Of a DNA stretch of 64,000 bases, positions 35,669 to 46,785 are shown piece after piece (positions within the stretch are counted from its first letter, which is position 1; every line of letters begins with the position of its first letter). The stretch is from Calliopsis andreniformis. Lineage: Eukaryota > Arthropoda > Insecta > Hymenoptera > Andrenidae. Location of the stretch: NCBI RefSeq assembly GCF_051401765.1, contig NC_135066.1, positions 23,439,501 to 23,503,500 on the forward strand, written 5' to 3'. A model generated the notes under the pieces. The model saw only the letters and a list, made by a program, of their open reading frames with translations. It was not told the DNA's origin and ran no database searches. The position numbers and the translations under genes are program-made.

Positions 35669-36225
35669 AAAAAAGACACATAAACATATGTCCTATCTGT
35701 CTTCGTTTATGAGACATAATGAATTTTCTGTTTTAATTACCTTTACAGAAGATGTTCAAAAGGACACCTTGCATTTGAAGACATGTCTGAATTCGTCTTG
35801 TCATCGTTCTTGATTCACTTGCATTACACATGGCGAACCCATACATAAAATCACATACATATCTCTCATTTCTAAATCAAAGTAACGCTCCATTATCATT
35901 TGGAACACGAACTTATACGACATGTGTCACGATTATTAATAAGAACTGAACTGATTTAAAGAGTATTGCGAAATTTGCTGAATCTTCAAACAGTCACATT
36001 AAAGTTATCAAGTGTGTATTATTTGTAAACAGTGCGATTTTTTGCTTACGAACTATTGCGGTCTATGAAAAGAGGCCGAACAGAGAATTTTGTCTATTTA
36101 TAAAATTCATTATATCTCATAAACGAAGGCAGATAGAACATGTGTTTATATGACTTTTTTTTTTATTGCTTTTAGGCATACAATCAACTATCGAAGTAGG
36201 TCTAACATGTTATGAAACACCCTGT
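35669..36225. mobile_element. Inverted-repeat element with ~60-base arms and a CACCCTGTATTT end
   Basis: Arm 35669-35733 (TATGTCCTATCTGTCTTCG, TTTATGAGACATAATGAATT) is the complement of 36102-36162 with few mismatches. The right side continues to CATGTTATGAAACACCCTGT at about 36200-36225; the left side does not show the matching ACAGGGTG end, so that terminus is lost or replaced. A second, partial copy of the terminal segment (CATGTTATGAAACACTTTGT) is at 39886-39906. The interior is AT-rich with no open frame. Confidence 0.65.
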
Positions 36226-39200
36226 ATTTACTTTTTGAGGGTAAAATTTCCTCTAATTTAAATGTGACTTACATTGTTTTGTTTTAAAATCACGATAATC
36301 ATCAATAACCTAAGACTAACTGGGACATCTAAAATATCTTTTATATCACTAGGTTTCGAGTTACCTTGGCGCCTCCTTTATAGCTTCTTTATGTCTCACG
36401 TCCCTTCATGCTCATCTTGTCGTAGCCTTTGCATATTTCAGCCCTGACTATCTACCCTTCATTCAAGTTTGTGAAATCAAATACAGTAATTATTATGCAA
36501 GTAATAATTTATTGTTTCCAATGGCCTAACTCCTATAGTAAAACATTGTGGCTTATGCTTTAAGAATGTCCTCTCCTCAAATATTGTAGTATCGTCATTT
36601 AAAATCAGGACCGATAGGAAAGTCCTCATATACAGAGGCGACCAAAAAAAGAAATTAAAAATTCCCTTTGAAGTAAATGAGGCTTATCATAGTATGTATA
36701 TATAATATTTTATATTGATATTACATTTGTTCTGGAATGTTTCCTCACTTTATACTCTATTTCAGATATTCTATACTTCTTTCTCGTAAAATTGGAATAT
36801 ATTTTCATCCTGTTTATTTTCTGAACTTTTTTGTTTACAGCAGTACATAATTATACTTTCTAAACATAATATTCAATATAGCCTAATATTCTACAGCACA
36901 GCACTTGCACTAAACGTTCAATGAAAACAATCCATACCCCCACGAAGCGTTTTATTTTTGTTAAAATGTACCGAATGGTGAAAAGTAGTTTACTAACCAT
37001 TTTCGCTTAGGAAAGTAGGTATTGTTTTGACTTCTATTAAAAAAGTCCAAACAATTGATCATTGTTAACCATCGACAAGCCTCACCGGACAGGGGGCCTC
37101 AGTGGACGAGCAGTTAAAGACGGAACGTGGACGATATCGGAACTTTACATGCAGAACAATGACTCAAACATCATGAATGCATCCCAGTGGTATAGAGGGC
37201 AAACGCGCACAGGTTCGTTTCCAGTACAACAGCGCAAGAAAGGCCCTGGATCCTCCGTCATTGTCTCCTTAAAGGATCCAGTATAAAGGCCGGGCAGAGG
37301 TCGTTAAGAATGAAATTCTCTGGCTTATCACCGCCGGGAAAAGGGGAATTTAACTAATTAACTGAGGAAAGGACAGGACTCACGGGATATTTCGGTGTAT
37401 TTAACGAGGAAATGCGAAAACGTAATGACGTTTCGCAGGAGCGTGTTTTCTCCGCTCGCCGAATCGTGCTGGCACTCGAAACGAAGGAAAAGCCGGAAGA
37501 AGTACTTCCGACAGTCGTTTTAATGCTGCCTTGCTCGGTTAATTGAATCGAGGAAGGTTACTTCGCCTATCGGCGGATGAAGGTTATTCTCTTCGTATGC
37601 TCTGCCGCTCTTCGCACTGATATCGAAACTAGCGATGAAACTGTTTTTAGAAAGAGGTAAAATAACCGATAGCGAAGAGTCTTCGATAACCCTTCAAGTG
37701 CTGTTAGTTATAATATTTTTCTTTTCGATAAATATTAATAAAATACCGTGGGGTAGAATGGTTATAGTAGAGTACTGTTACAGGTTAGGTTTTATTATTT
37801 TATATTTCCTTCAAAGAGATCTTCAACGTTCGTTTTCCTTCGTATCTTCGAATAAAACCTCGGTTTTAATATTTTCATATTTCTAAATTTTATGCCTCCG
37901 TAGATCATATAAATAGCTTACATAATTTTTATAAAAGATTTAAACCAATGAGTTAGGCTTATAATTATACTACAGATATTTCGTATGTATTTATAAGAAG
38001 TTTAAAGCAGCAAAAAAGTCCAGTGCTACTATGTAGTAGGCAATAGAATTTCGATTAATCGGTCTAACAATTATAGCGTATACAATACTTTTTCTTCTGT
38101 CCTTCAAGTTCTACTCTCAATTCTATTGCGATTCTATCGTTAATTCACGAAATAATCAAAACTCTGAATGACAGAGAAATTGTATAATTAACGTTTGATT
38201 AATTCAGGTTTTATTGTACAATAAAATATCCCAAGTAAAGTAGAATTTATAATACTCAGGGTGAAATCATTTTTATTCATCAATATTCTATATTCTATAT
38301 TCTTAGTGTTATTAAATTTGCGACATAGGTAATTACTTTATTTACAATTAGTACAATAAAAATATAGAATCTGTTGATATTTCTTTTATCACATAGAAAT
38401 TACATGTCTAGACTTCTCTTTTCCTAATTTTGGAATTACGTGTTACTATTATCGACACTTGCAGAATATGAAGAACTGCAATTCCACGTTTGTGTTAATC
38501 TTCGTAGAAAAGTTAAAATCGTTCTTTTATGTTTCCATTCACTTTGAGTTTTAAAAGTTGACAGTTTTCATTGACTGAAGAGGTTAAATTATAGCAAGCC
38601 TGATTCTGTTAAAACTGGTATTACCTTGGTATCGCCAGACATGACTTAAGGGGAGGGAAATAAACGGCTGTTCGCGGTGGGCGAATTTTATTTTTCTTGC
38701 ACTTCGATAAAGCTGTAAAAAGTCGGGGCCCCCTTGTTCAGCTCTACTTTCCGAAAGCAGAAACATTACTCGAAGAGGAGCACTATAAAACGTACGTCTA
38801 CAGTGACGTTTATGAGAATTGAGGTTTTATTCCCGTTTTATATTCCGTTTTTTCGTCGCGAACAGATGTTCGCCGAGTCTCGACCACATTTTCATCCTTT
38901 GTGTACAGCTTCTCGCGCTAGCTGAGCCTTCTGCCAACTACCGATGTAATATTATGAAAATTTGTAAAAGTCAGAACGAAGGTCTCGATTCTTTGATTAA
39001 AAAATGTTAGAATTGTAAGTCTCGTATTTTTTATTTATTCGTTGACAAAATATTAATAATGGTATCCATAAATTAACAATTATATAGGTTTCCGCGTATC
39101 ATTTGTATTAATAATTAAACATTATTATCGTCGACTGTATCTTTTCGTATTTTAAACACTCATCTTTATTATTAAATCGCTGCTAATGCATTAGCATGTA

Positions 39201-39830
39201 TTCGTTAACAAACCTCTGTAGAAACGAGTAGTTCGACAAGCAACGATGTAAATCTGGATATGTACCAATGGGATTTGTTTCCATATCTGTTCATTTTTAA
39301 CACTTTTCTGTCAGTATTATCTGCTTATATATACATACATATAAGAGCTTCATCGAAATAGTCATCTCGCACAATATTTTACGCCTTTTGGAAGATTGAA
39401 TCGCTGAGACCACTTTTTATTTTCGTGTACCATTTCTTTGATAAAAAATCTGCTTCAAAAGAAAGCTTTATCGATTTGGTATAATGTTTGCTTTTTGTTT
39501 TATAATGCTACTTTACAGCTAATTTCGTCGTCCTAGTTTTTTTAAGTGTTAAAAAATTTCAGGTCATGTTTTTTTTTGTTCTGCTTTGGAGGATAAACTT
39601 GATTATAGACAAACTTGGAACACAACTTCATCGTTCACACAATTTGTAACATGATAATTTTTCTTCAAAAAACGAAATTGTTTGACAGTTGATCTTCAAT
39701 TGCAACATAGTTTCATTTGTTCCATTCTTCTTTGTCGCAAATAACTATCATAGGCAATTAATGTAGCATTAAAGTTTAGTAACAAAAATTTTCTGATCAA
39801 TGCAAAGTATTTTATTGCTTTATTTTATAG
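36226..39830. other. Long interval without a supported gene
   Basis: Moderately GC-rich patches at 37060-37640 and 38600-38930 carry short frames (74 codons at 37062-37286 plus; 63 at 38734-38925 plus) with no motif. The remainder is AT-rich. I see no repeat with clear ends here. Confidence 0.4.
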
Positions 39831-39906
39831 TTTTTAGGTCGCTAGTTTAGAAAATAAAAACAATTGGCTTTCAAAGTGGGTCCCACATGTTATGAAACAC
39901 TTTGTA
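39831..39906. repeat. Terminal fragment related to the 35.7-36.2 kb element
   Basis: TTTTTAGGTCGCTAG through CATGTTATGAAACACTTTGT parallels the right end of the 35669-36225 element (TTTTAGGCATACAATC through CATGTTATGAAACACCCTGT). Confidence 0.45.
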
Positions 39907-40710
39907 TTTCGCGTTTTATAGAACAGATAATTTACAAGGAACTAGGAAAGATTAAATCATGCCCTCCAGGGTACTTTACTCGAGAACACCAAAGCTATCG
40001 TTTTCTAAAGTAATAAACATTATAGAGTGATTCAGCTTCGTGATTACAGAACACCCACTGTAAGTATCACAGAGGTAGGCATCAATTGCGATAGTCTTTT
40101 CGGCCCCACCATTCAAATAAATTCCAATCAAATACTTTATAAACTGCTGTAACCTTTGTTTTTGGCCGTCTTTTTGAACTCAAATACCGAGTACCAAATC
40201 CGTCGAGTGCACAGTTATTAGTTAGTGCTGCATACGATGTGAAAGCTGTGGAACGAGAAGAAGAGACATCTTTGTAAGTCTCCTAACGCCGAGCCATTAT
40301 AATCCTTCTCCCTCATAAGCTGGTTTTAAGATAATCAAATATTGTCAACTATTGTAAACTATATTGTGTATTTCCGTAAAGAGATATAATTAAATAAATT
40401 ACCTGCACCCTTATACGCATGTATTTAAGTGACAACTAATTCCTAATCACGAATACTCCGATGATTCCGAGAAAGGCAATAGTTGTTTAAATTTCATGTT
40501 ATTATACTGTTATTTATCCCCGGCAGGTTAAACTGGACGTAACATGAGCATTCTGACAAAACGAGCAATCTGATTTTGTGCCATTATTATAGATATTTCT
40601 GCTCTTATTCTTCGTCTATCTTTAGAGATCACAAAATCGATCAAATTTTTAGACATTTTGTCAATAACATAAAATTAGATTTTAAAGAAGGAAAGCCTTT
40701 CTTACACTAT
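39907..40710. other. No gene seen; possible LTR-like block near 40217-40442
   Basis: A block starting AGTTATTAGTTAGTG and ending TAAGTGACAACT has AGTT/AACT inverted ends, a CGTAAAGAGATATAATTAAATAAATT run like a polyadenylation region, and LTR-like length, but no target duplication. Not called as an LTR. Confidence 0.3.
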
Positions 40711-40927
40711 ATAGGGTGAGCCACCTAATGTTTGCACCTCAAATATCATTGCGGTTTTTTAAAATCGCATCAAATGTTTCAAGGAGAAAGTTCAATGGTT
40801 TAACGAAGCTCATACAATAACCGAATAATTTTTGTTTCTTTATTGTCATTTTTTTAGAGATATCAGGGTCACCTCCATTTTTTTAAAATGGAACCGCCTC
40901 TTTTTAAACACCTACAATGATAATCCC

Positions 40928-41137
40928 TGTTGGGGCTCGATACGAGATCGGGACGACCCTGCGTTGACGCGCGACGGTAGCGCCACCGATCTGCTTGGCG
41001 ACGGGATGTGATGCGTGGAGTGTGTACACAATGCCTGATCGACGCTTATGTATTCTTAGTGTTAAGTTACTCTGTTCAATAAAAGGTATTTAGTCGAGTA
41101 AACGATTTGCAGCTTAACCCTTTCCAAGGACCTGACA
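40928..41137 (+). repeat. Solo LTR (copy 1 of a Copia-like family)
   Basis: TGTTGGGGCTCGATACGAGA to CCAAGGACCTGACA, 210 bases, with a polyadenylation-type signal AATAAAAGG about 50 bases before the end. Nearly identical to 63434-63646. It lies within the left arm of the foldback element exactly where the related arm at 13.5 kb has no insert. The flanks ATCCC and GTCTC are compatible with a decayed 5-bp target duplication. The internal retroelement was lost by LTR-LTR recombination. Confidence 0.85.
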
Positions 41138-41188
41138 GTCTCTTTCATTCGAAATTTAGAAACTATTATTATTCAAGGTCATTCAAAG

Positions 41189-41446
41189 TCAGGAATAGAA
41201 AAAACGTATACGATTTAGAATATGAAATCGGTATACCTGTGATTCATAAATGTTTAATAATTTGTAGATATTAATAAGAATCTGACTAGAAAGAGTGTTT
41301 CGGTCAGGGTACCTCTCTTCATAAAGCAATCGCGCCTGCACTGCATTTTGCCTACAGTCACAGTAAACCGTTATTATATCACACCTTTCAATCACTGAAT
41401 AAGACATAGCGGAATCGCATTTGGAAACATACTGATCGTAAATCAA
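41189..41446 (-). pseudogene. Transposase N-terminus, DUF4817 domain, truncated
   Basis: An open minus frame of 85 codons in the loop of the foldback element. Residues about 14-60 read MSYSVIERCDIITVYCDCRQ, then NAVQARLLYEERYPDR, a close fit to the DUF4817 helix-turn-helix segment (family pattern E-x-x-D-M/I-I-x-x-Y-G-x-C-R-x-N-A-x-x-A-x-x-L-Y-x-E-R-Y-P-x-R). This segment sits at the N-terminus of mariner-related transposases in insects. The Gly after Tyr is Cys here. The catalytic DDE/D domain is absent. It probably bound the arms in the full-length parent. Confidence 0.78.
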
Positions 41447-41830
41447 TCGCAGCGTAGTCGGCTACAGGATATTTGAAAATATTCGATAACATTGAATATG
41501 ATCTTAATATGTTTATAAGACTCACCCGTGATAAACGTATTTTGCTTTCGTATTTTAAATCTTGTATGTCTTCTCTCTCCGTGACTTTGAATGACTTTGA
41601 ATAATTATAGTCACTGAATTCCTTATGAAAGGAACTGTCATTGTAAGTGTTTAAAAAGGAGTGATTCCATTTAAAAAAATGGAACTAACCTTAACCTCCC
41701 TAAAAAAAATAACAACAATTCTTTGGAATTTTGTATGAGTTCCATTGAACCATTCAACTTTTTCCTTGAAACATATGACGTATTTTAAAAAACAGAAAAG
41801 GTATTTGAGGTACAAACGTATCTCGGTCGA

Positions 41831-42700
41831 TACGAACTTACCCACGGGCCAAGAAGTAAGTTATTCTGATAATATTCACGATAAAGATCATGAACAAAAA
41901 TTTTTACTCATAGTAGTTATAGATGAGGTAAATTTATTTCGATTACTTATTACAAGTACCAGTGGGTAACTATTTAAAAATAGTTATTTAGAATATTTAG
42001 AAATTACCAAATAGTTAATGCTCGGTTTTAACGCACTGGTAATGCGAGGGTGGAGTGATTGAAAATAATGGCTGAATAGAATTTATGCCGACTCGCGGAT
42101 CCTATAAGGTTTGCTCCGATTCGAAAGGAAACTTTAGCCCGATCTCACAATATAATCGACTCTGGAGAATATGACGCGACGTTGACTCTGAACGTGACAA
42201 TAAAATTCTGATCCCCTAATGGTTAAAATCAACGGGTTTATATAGACCGAAAAATGAGTGGGGATGCCTAAAATTTCCTAAATAAGGAAAGTCATAAATA
42301 AGAAGATTCGGAAGTTGCATCATACTTCCCAAAATTACGATTACAGTGCAGCTATTATGTACGATAAGCGAGTAGACAAGATTAAGAGGTTCCTTTATGT
42401 CCAGATAAAAGCTTCATTGAAAAGTCTTGGTAAATAGTGCGTATTAGATGTATCCGTAACTGGGAAATATTTATCAGATTGCATTGGCCTAACCAAATTA
42501 TCGCCTTTAATATTGCTCATAACTATTATGAGCAACCGAAACAAATTTCCTTCATTACTAATGAGGGAACAAACAATGAAACAAATTTCGATTACTAATA
42601 ACCGTTCTTTGTAATTAAAAACATTTTAGTAAAGATAATAATTGTTAACCTATGTCTCTTTTTCATATTGATTATAGCTATGACGGTTCCCAGATAGTAC
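41831..42700. other. AT-rich interval, no gene seen
   Basis: Nothing recognised; a 74-codon plus frame (41745-41969) starts inside the foldback arm and has no motif. Confidence 0.4.
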
Positions 42701-43056
42701 ACAACGTCTTGAAGACGTCTATTTTATGTTCATTTTATGCCTCAACGTCTTACGACATAATTTAGACGTCTTAAAAACATCCAAGAGCGTACATCTTAAA
42801 GACTTGCAAAATTTACGTCTATAAAACGTCTTAAAGACACACTACATGGACGTCCTAAAGACTTACACTTTTGGACGTTTTAAAAACGTCTAATTTTTGT
42901 CTGAACGTCTTATATACGTAATTTGAACGTCCTTAAACCACCTTATAAATGTTTTTTAAGACGTCCTAAAGACATATTGATTTGTAACATCGGACGTCTC
43001 AAAGACGTCTTTTGGACATTTTTAGGATTTTATTGGATGTCTTTGAGACGTTTTTA
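42701..43056. repeat. Dense array of imperfect ACGTC palindromes
   Basis: About 355 bases in which ACGTCTT, AAGACGT and near variants (GACGTC, ACGTCCT, ACGTTTT) occur some twenty times on both strands, often joined into palindromes such as ACGTCTTGAAGACGTCT and CGTCTCAAAGACGTC. Spacing is irregular, so it is not a simple tandem satellite. No coding capacity. Each unit is a self-complementary site and holds a CRE-like TGACGT/ACGTC core, but any protein binding is speculation. Confidence 0.85.
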
Positions 43057-43360
43057 AAATGCTTCTGTGCTATTTTTGGGTTAGAGTCCCAGTATTATAT
43101 ATTACTTATCGCGTAGCTTGTATTGGGGAGAGCAGTGACAAAAGTAACATTTTTTACATTCGGCCCAGATGACAATTGCATTTTAAAGATATAAAAACAA
43201 AACATATGCCTTAAAAAAGTATATTTATTGGTCTATCATTTGATCCACATTTAGCGTCATGTGATAAGTAGTTAAAGAACTATGGCAGTGTCATTATTGC
43301 TTTCGTCCAGGAGGGTGAGGATTAAAGTAATGTACTATGGAGACAAAAGTAACAGTAATT
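43057..43360. other. Outer part of the 43.1-44.2 kb repeat region
   Basis: Contains GACAAAAGTAAC words (43137, 43341) that recur at 44102, suggesting an outer pair of ends around the inverted-repeat element below. No gene seen. Confidence 0.35.
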
Positions 43361-43822
43361 TGGTGAAGTTCTCGATATACTGGTTCCTCACTGATTTTGA
43401 TGATTTTCAGATGTTATATAAGAGTAGATTTTGAACAACTTTTTGCTTTGTACATAATAAGTGGTCGGTCTTAGTTTCCGAGATATTTGCATAAAACTGT
43501 TTGTACTACACAGTTGAATTGTATCTTATCTGTATACGTCATCAACAGCTTATACATGAGTCCGACGTAGTATATGCAACGAATGTTCAACTCCCTTGCC
43601 GATTGTTATATCGTATCAAACACATTGCCTTCGAGGAAGTTCAAAATTTTGAAGCGCGGGTGGGGAGGGACACTGCCGACTCTACTAAGGCCGACCTAAA
43701 GTAACTACTAAGGTCGACCGCCTATTATGGGCAAAAGATAAAATTATTCAAAATTAACTCCTTCATAACATATTTAAAAATCATCAAAATCAATGAAGAA
43801 CCAGTACATCAAAAACTTGACC
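43361..43822. mobile_element. Inverted-repeat element with ~120-base arms
   Basis: Left arm 43361-43482 (GGTGAAGTTCTCGATATACT, GATTTTGATGATTTTCAGAT, TAATAAGTGGTCGG) pairs with 43700-43822 (complement GGTCAAGTTTTTGATGTACT, GATTTTGATGATTTTTAAAT, TAATAGGCGGTCG). The loop has a 67-codon frame of no known family. Typical foldback/MITE architecture; no target duplication fixed. Confidence 0.75.
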
Positions 43823-44101
43823 TTTTAAACAACGAAAGATAAAAACACAATCAACTTCATACATTTCTTTGGGATCGTGTGTTGGTTTAATGATATTTTT
43901 TATTGCACTCCGAATTACAATTGTAGTCTTCATGGGACTTCTACCCTCTCGAACAGCATTTACTGAAAGATTCCAGCTAAACCAGACATATGTATAAAGT
44001 TATTGTCATGTAAAGAATTATAATCCTGTATGCTATTTTGTTTGCCTTCTTCCTTCATTGCTTTTTGCTAATATATATGTATGTATATTGAACTTTCATG
44101 T
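43823..44101. other. No gene seen
   Basis: AT-rich spacer between the two inverted-repeat structures. Confidence 0.4.
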
Positions 44102-44156
44102 GAACAAAAGTAACATATTACTTTCATCCATGATGGTAATATATTATTTTTGTTCC
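44102..44156. repeat. 55-base hairpin GAACAAAAGTAAC...TTATTTTTGTTC
   Basis: GAACAAAAGTAACATATTAC and GTAATATATTATTTTTGTTC are complementary with few mismatches around a TTTCATCCATGATG centre. It shares ACAAAAGTAAC with 43137 and 43341. Confidence 0.65.
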
Positions 44157-45597
44157 CATCCACGCTTCTCAGAATAAAAATATTATATCTTATATACTAT
44201 AAAAGACTTATCGAAAACAAATGCATTCAAAAGACAATCTTATAAATTATTATTTTGTTTAATTCAAAATACGCATGTTCATATCGCAATTATGTCGATT
44301 CCCACGAATATATCCTTGTCCTTACAAATTTCCTCGAGAACGGTCGTCTCTCTTTTGGGATTTTCAATATTACATTTCCTCGTCAGTTTTTACTCCCAAT
44401 AAAGTACGCGATTATACGAATACACAACTAGACTCAACGAGTTTGTCATCGCTGATCGTCGATTGCCTTATAATAGATCGTAAGATTGAAGATTCTTACT
44501 CAAACTCGTGACACACGACGGTGTGTGTATGTGTTAACACGTCGCAATATGGCAAGATAATTTGACTTATCGAATCCTACAATAGTATTTATCATGCTGT
44601 GGTAAATAATTAACTCAATATCTATAGTTTAACTATGAATATTAACAAAAAACCAAAAGAGCGGGAACTTACCTGAATGATACGAAATAATTGATGAAAT
44701 AAGAAAAACATTACTATACACATGTAAATGTGTAAAAGAAATTTTCTGGAAATGTTTGTGGAAGGGGGAGGAGGCTTGTTATGTTCATAACGACTTTACT
44801 TTTGCCTCCACTCTTCTCTACAAATCATTTAAAAATACAAATCAAGTATTCTTATATTCATTTATATCTATTTGCGGTGATTTAAATTTATGTTGATTTA
44901 AATGTTATACCGTTTAGTCAAAACGAAACAATTAGACTTTCTTTAAGAAAACGCTGTTTTGCATAATACTTTAATTGATTATTACATAAAGATTATTTTA
45001 CATTATATAATATATTTAGACGAAATTATTAAGTCTGATTAGTTTTTCGTATTGAAGCAAAGCAGTTTCCCGTTTTAAGTTTAACCGTGTAACATATCTT
45101 ATAAGGACGCGAACTCCTCACTCCTGCGACCACGAAACCGCGATAGTTATCGCAGCTACCGCGAGGCGCCCACCGCGCGAATTGCAACCTAGTGGGTGTT
45201 CCGAAAGAACCATATATTTATGCTAGCTGATTTGTTTAGAAAGAGTCCCGTAGCACAAAAGAACACCCGTTAGGTTCCCTACCTGCTCCCAGGCAGAAGA
45301 GCGGGGCAACCGAAGGCAAACTCCGCAGTACAATTAGGGCGAGAGACGGAAAGGTAAGGGGACTGGCGCGACTAACGGATAGCAAACCTGACCGTGAATC
45401 CTCAACTCCAACGTCCGACCGATCTGGCTCCGGTTGTCCCCGACTCCAGCCCAGCGACCAGCGCTGACCGCGAATCAGCGATTCCAGAACCAACTAGTAG
45501 GAGCAGCGGCCCCTTGCCTCGTGTTAAGGTTAAGGGCTAGGATCAGCTATGTCAGGGCGGTGACAGTACCGATAAAATTAGACAAAACAGAGGTTTA
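44157..45597. other. No gene seen
   Basis: Frames of 78 (44275-44511 plus), 85 and 92 codons (about 45236-45712) lack motifs. From 45100 the sequence is GC-richer with CpG (CGCGATAGTTATCGCAGC), probably repeat-derived. Confidence 0.35.
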
Positions 45598-45908
45598 CGC
45601 GCTGACGCTATACGTCCTTATATTGAAAGGTTTTGAGATGGAAAAGAGCTCACTTGATAGAGCAAGGTTCAATCTAGCCCACGCTGGTCATTATTTAATC
45701 AGATTCTGCTGATGTTCAGTAATATGAGTGTTCGAAGTAAAACAAAGATCGACAAATTCACAGCCATGAAATCCAAGTATTTGTAGCTAATTAGAGATTG
45801 TTCTGAGCGAAATCATGACCAGCGCGAGCTAGATTGAACCTTCCTCTATCGAATGAGCCCTTTACCAGCTCAAAACATTCAATATAAGGACGTATACCGT
45901 CAGCGCGT
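45598..45908. mobile_element. Hairpin element with ~95-base inverted arms
   Basis: Left arm 45598-45694 (CGCGCTGACGCTATACGTCC, TAGAGCAAGGTTCAATCTAG) is complementary to 45811-45908 with about a dozen mismatches, around a 116-base loop. No coding capacity. Its ends are not standard TIR sequences I recognise. Confidence 0.75.
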
Positions 45909-46310
45909 TTTGGCAGTACTTTTTTGCCAGGTTAGAGATAAAACAGAGTAAAAAACTGACAAGTTTAGTTCCGCTTGAACACATCAGGCGGCGCCTAATC
46001 AGGAAGCCCGTGCTGCCCTGATTTGGCACGCGAGTTTCGAGAATTTGACGCACCACTACACATGCAACTATACGAGCTGCGTGTTTCGTTCATGTCCCAC
46101 AAGAAGTCCCATGAAAAGTCATTCCGAGTGACAATTGTAAGGTTCGAACAGAAAGTGAGCTCGGCGGTTCAGACTGCTTCAGACGGCTTCGGAAAGTTTA
46201 GGAAAGAAGCTCGAAACGCTTAGGTCCAAGTCACTGGCAAGTGCAACGAGGCACACGCAGTCTTTTTGATATTATAGATATTTTCACGTTTCGACTCGGA
46301 AGGCGATTCT
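45909..46310. other. No gene seen
   Basis: A 66-codon plus frame (46023-46223) without motif; otherwise nothing recognised. Confidence 0.35.
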
Positions 46311-46392
46311 TCAGTGAGATCTTCAAAAATTTTTATGAAATTTTGAGGGATGAGTTTACAGATCAAACGATGACATTCTCTGTATATTTGGT
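46311..46392 (+). repeat. Dispersed repeat Y, copy 1
   Basis: CAGTGAGATCTTCAAAAATT, TTTATGAAATTTTGAGGGAT and GATGACATTCTCTGTATAT align in order with 59743-59827. A short fragment of an unknown interspersed repeat. Confidence 0.6.
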
Positions 46393-46595
46393 ATGAAAAA
46401 TTAAATTAAAACAAGTTTATGTACAAGCTGATACAATCGAGAAAGAGCGATTCTACATGCAATAATAAACTAAAAATAAAGAATATAAATTGTTTATAAC
46501 ATTTATATGCTCTTAGGTCTGGGTTAGTTCTGGGTATATACAAAATAGAAGGAGACGTTGCTAAAATACATTAATTATAATAATTTATAATTAAA

Positions 46596-46596
<1 letters not shown>

Positions 46597-46637
<41 letters not shown>
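46597..46637. repeat. Poly-C run, 41 bases
   Basis: An uninterrupted run of 41 C. True length is uncertain because long homopolymers are often misread or used at contig joins. Confidence 0.95.
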
Positions 46638-46639
<2 letters not shown>

Positions 46640-46785
46640 ACTCTTTTTAAAGTCCCGGAACTCTAATATGAAAAATAGACACATGTTATTCACGAAGTTT
46701 GCTGCGTTTTTGAACAAAAAATGAATAGATAAATTACTTAGCGCTTTAGCATAAGATACCTTTTGTCGTCTGTGTTTTTGTTGTC

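Larger units (their letters stand above)
40711..41830. mobile_element. Foldback (long-TIR) transposon with internal DUF4817 fragment and inserted solo LTR
   Basis: The left side from 40711 (ATAGGGTGAGCCACCTAATG) to about 41215 is matched in inverted orientation by about 41530-41830. Shared landmarks include CACCTCAAATA, TTTTTTAAAAT, ATGTTTCAAGGA, CTTTTTAAACAC and ATTATTCAAGGTCATTC. Allowing for the 210-base LTR inside the left arm, the arms are about 300 bases long. The centre (41216-41530) carries the N-terminal part of a transposase on minus. The element is therefore a deletion derivative of a larger DNA transposon. A solo left arm occurs at 13491-13742. Confidence 0.8.

Noticed and set aside
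40217..40442. Possible errantivirus-type solo LTR (AGTT...AACT ends)
   Set aside because: No target duplication, no second copy in the window, ends too short to be convincing.
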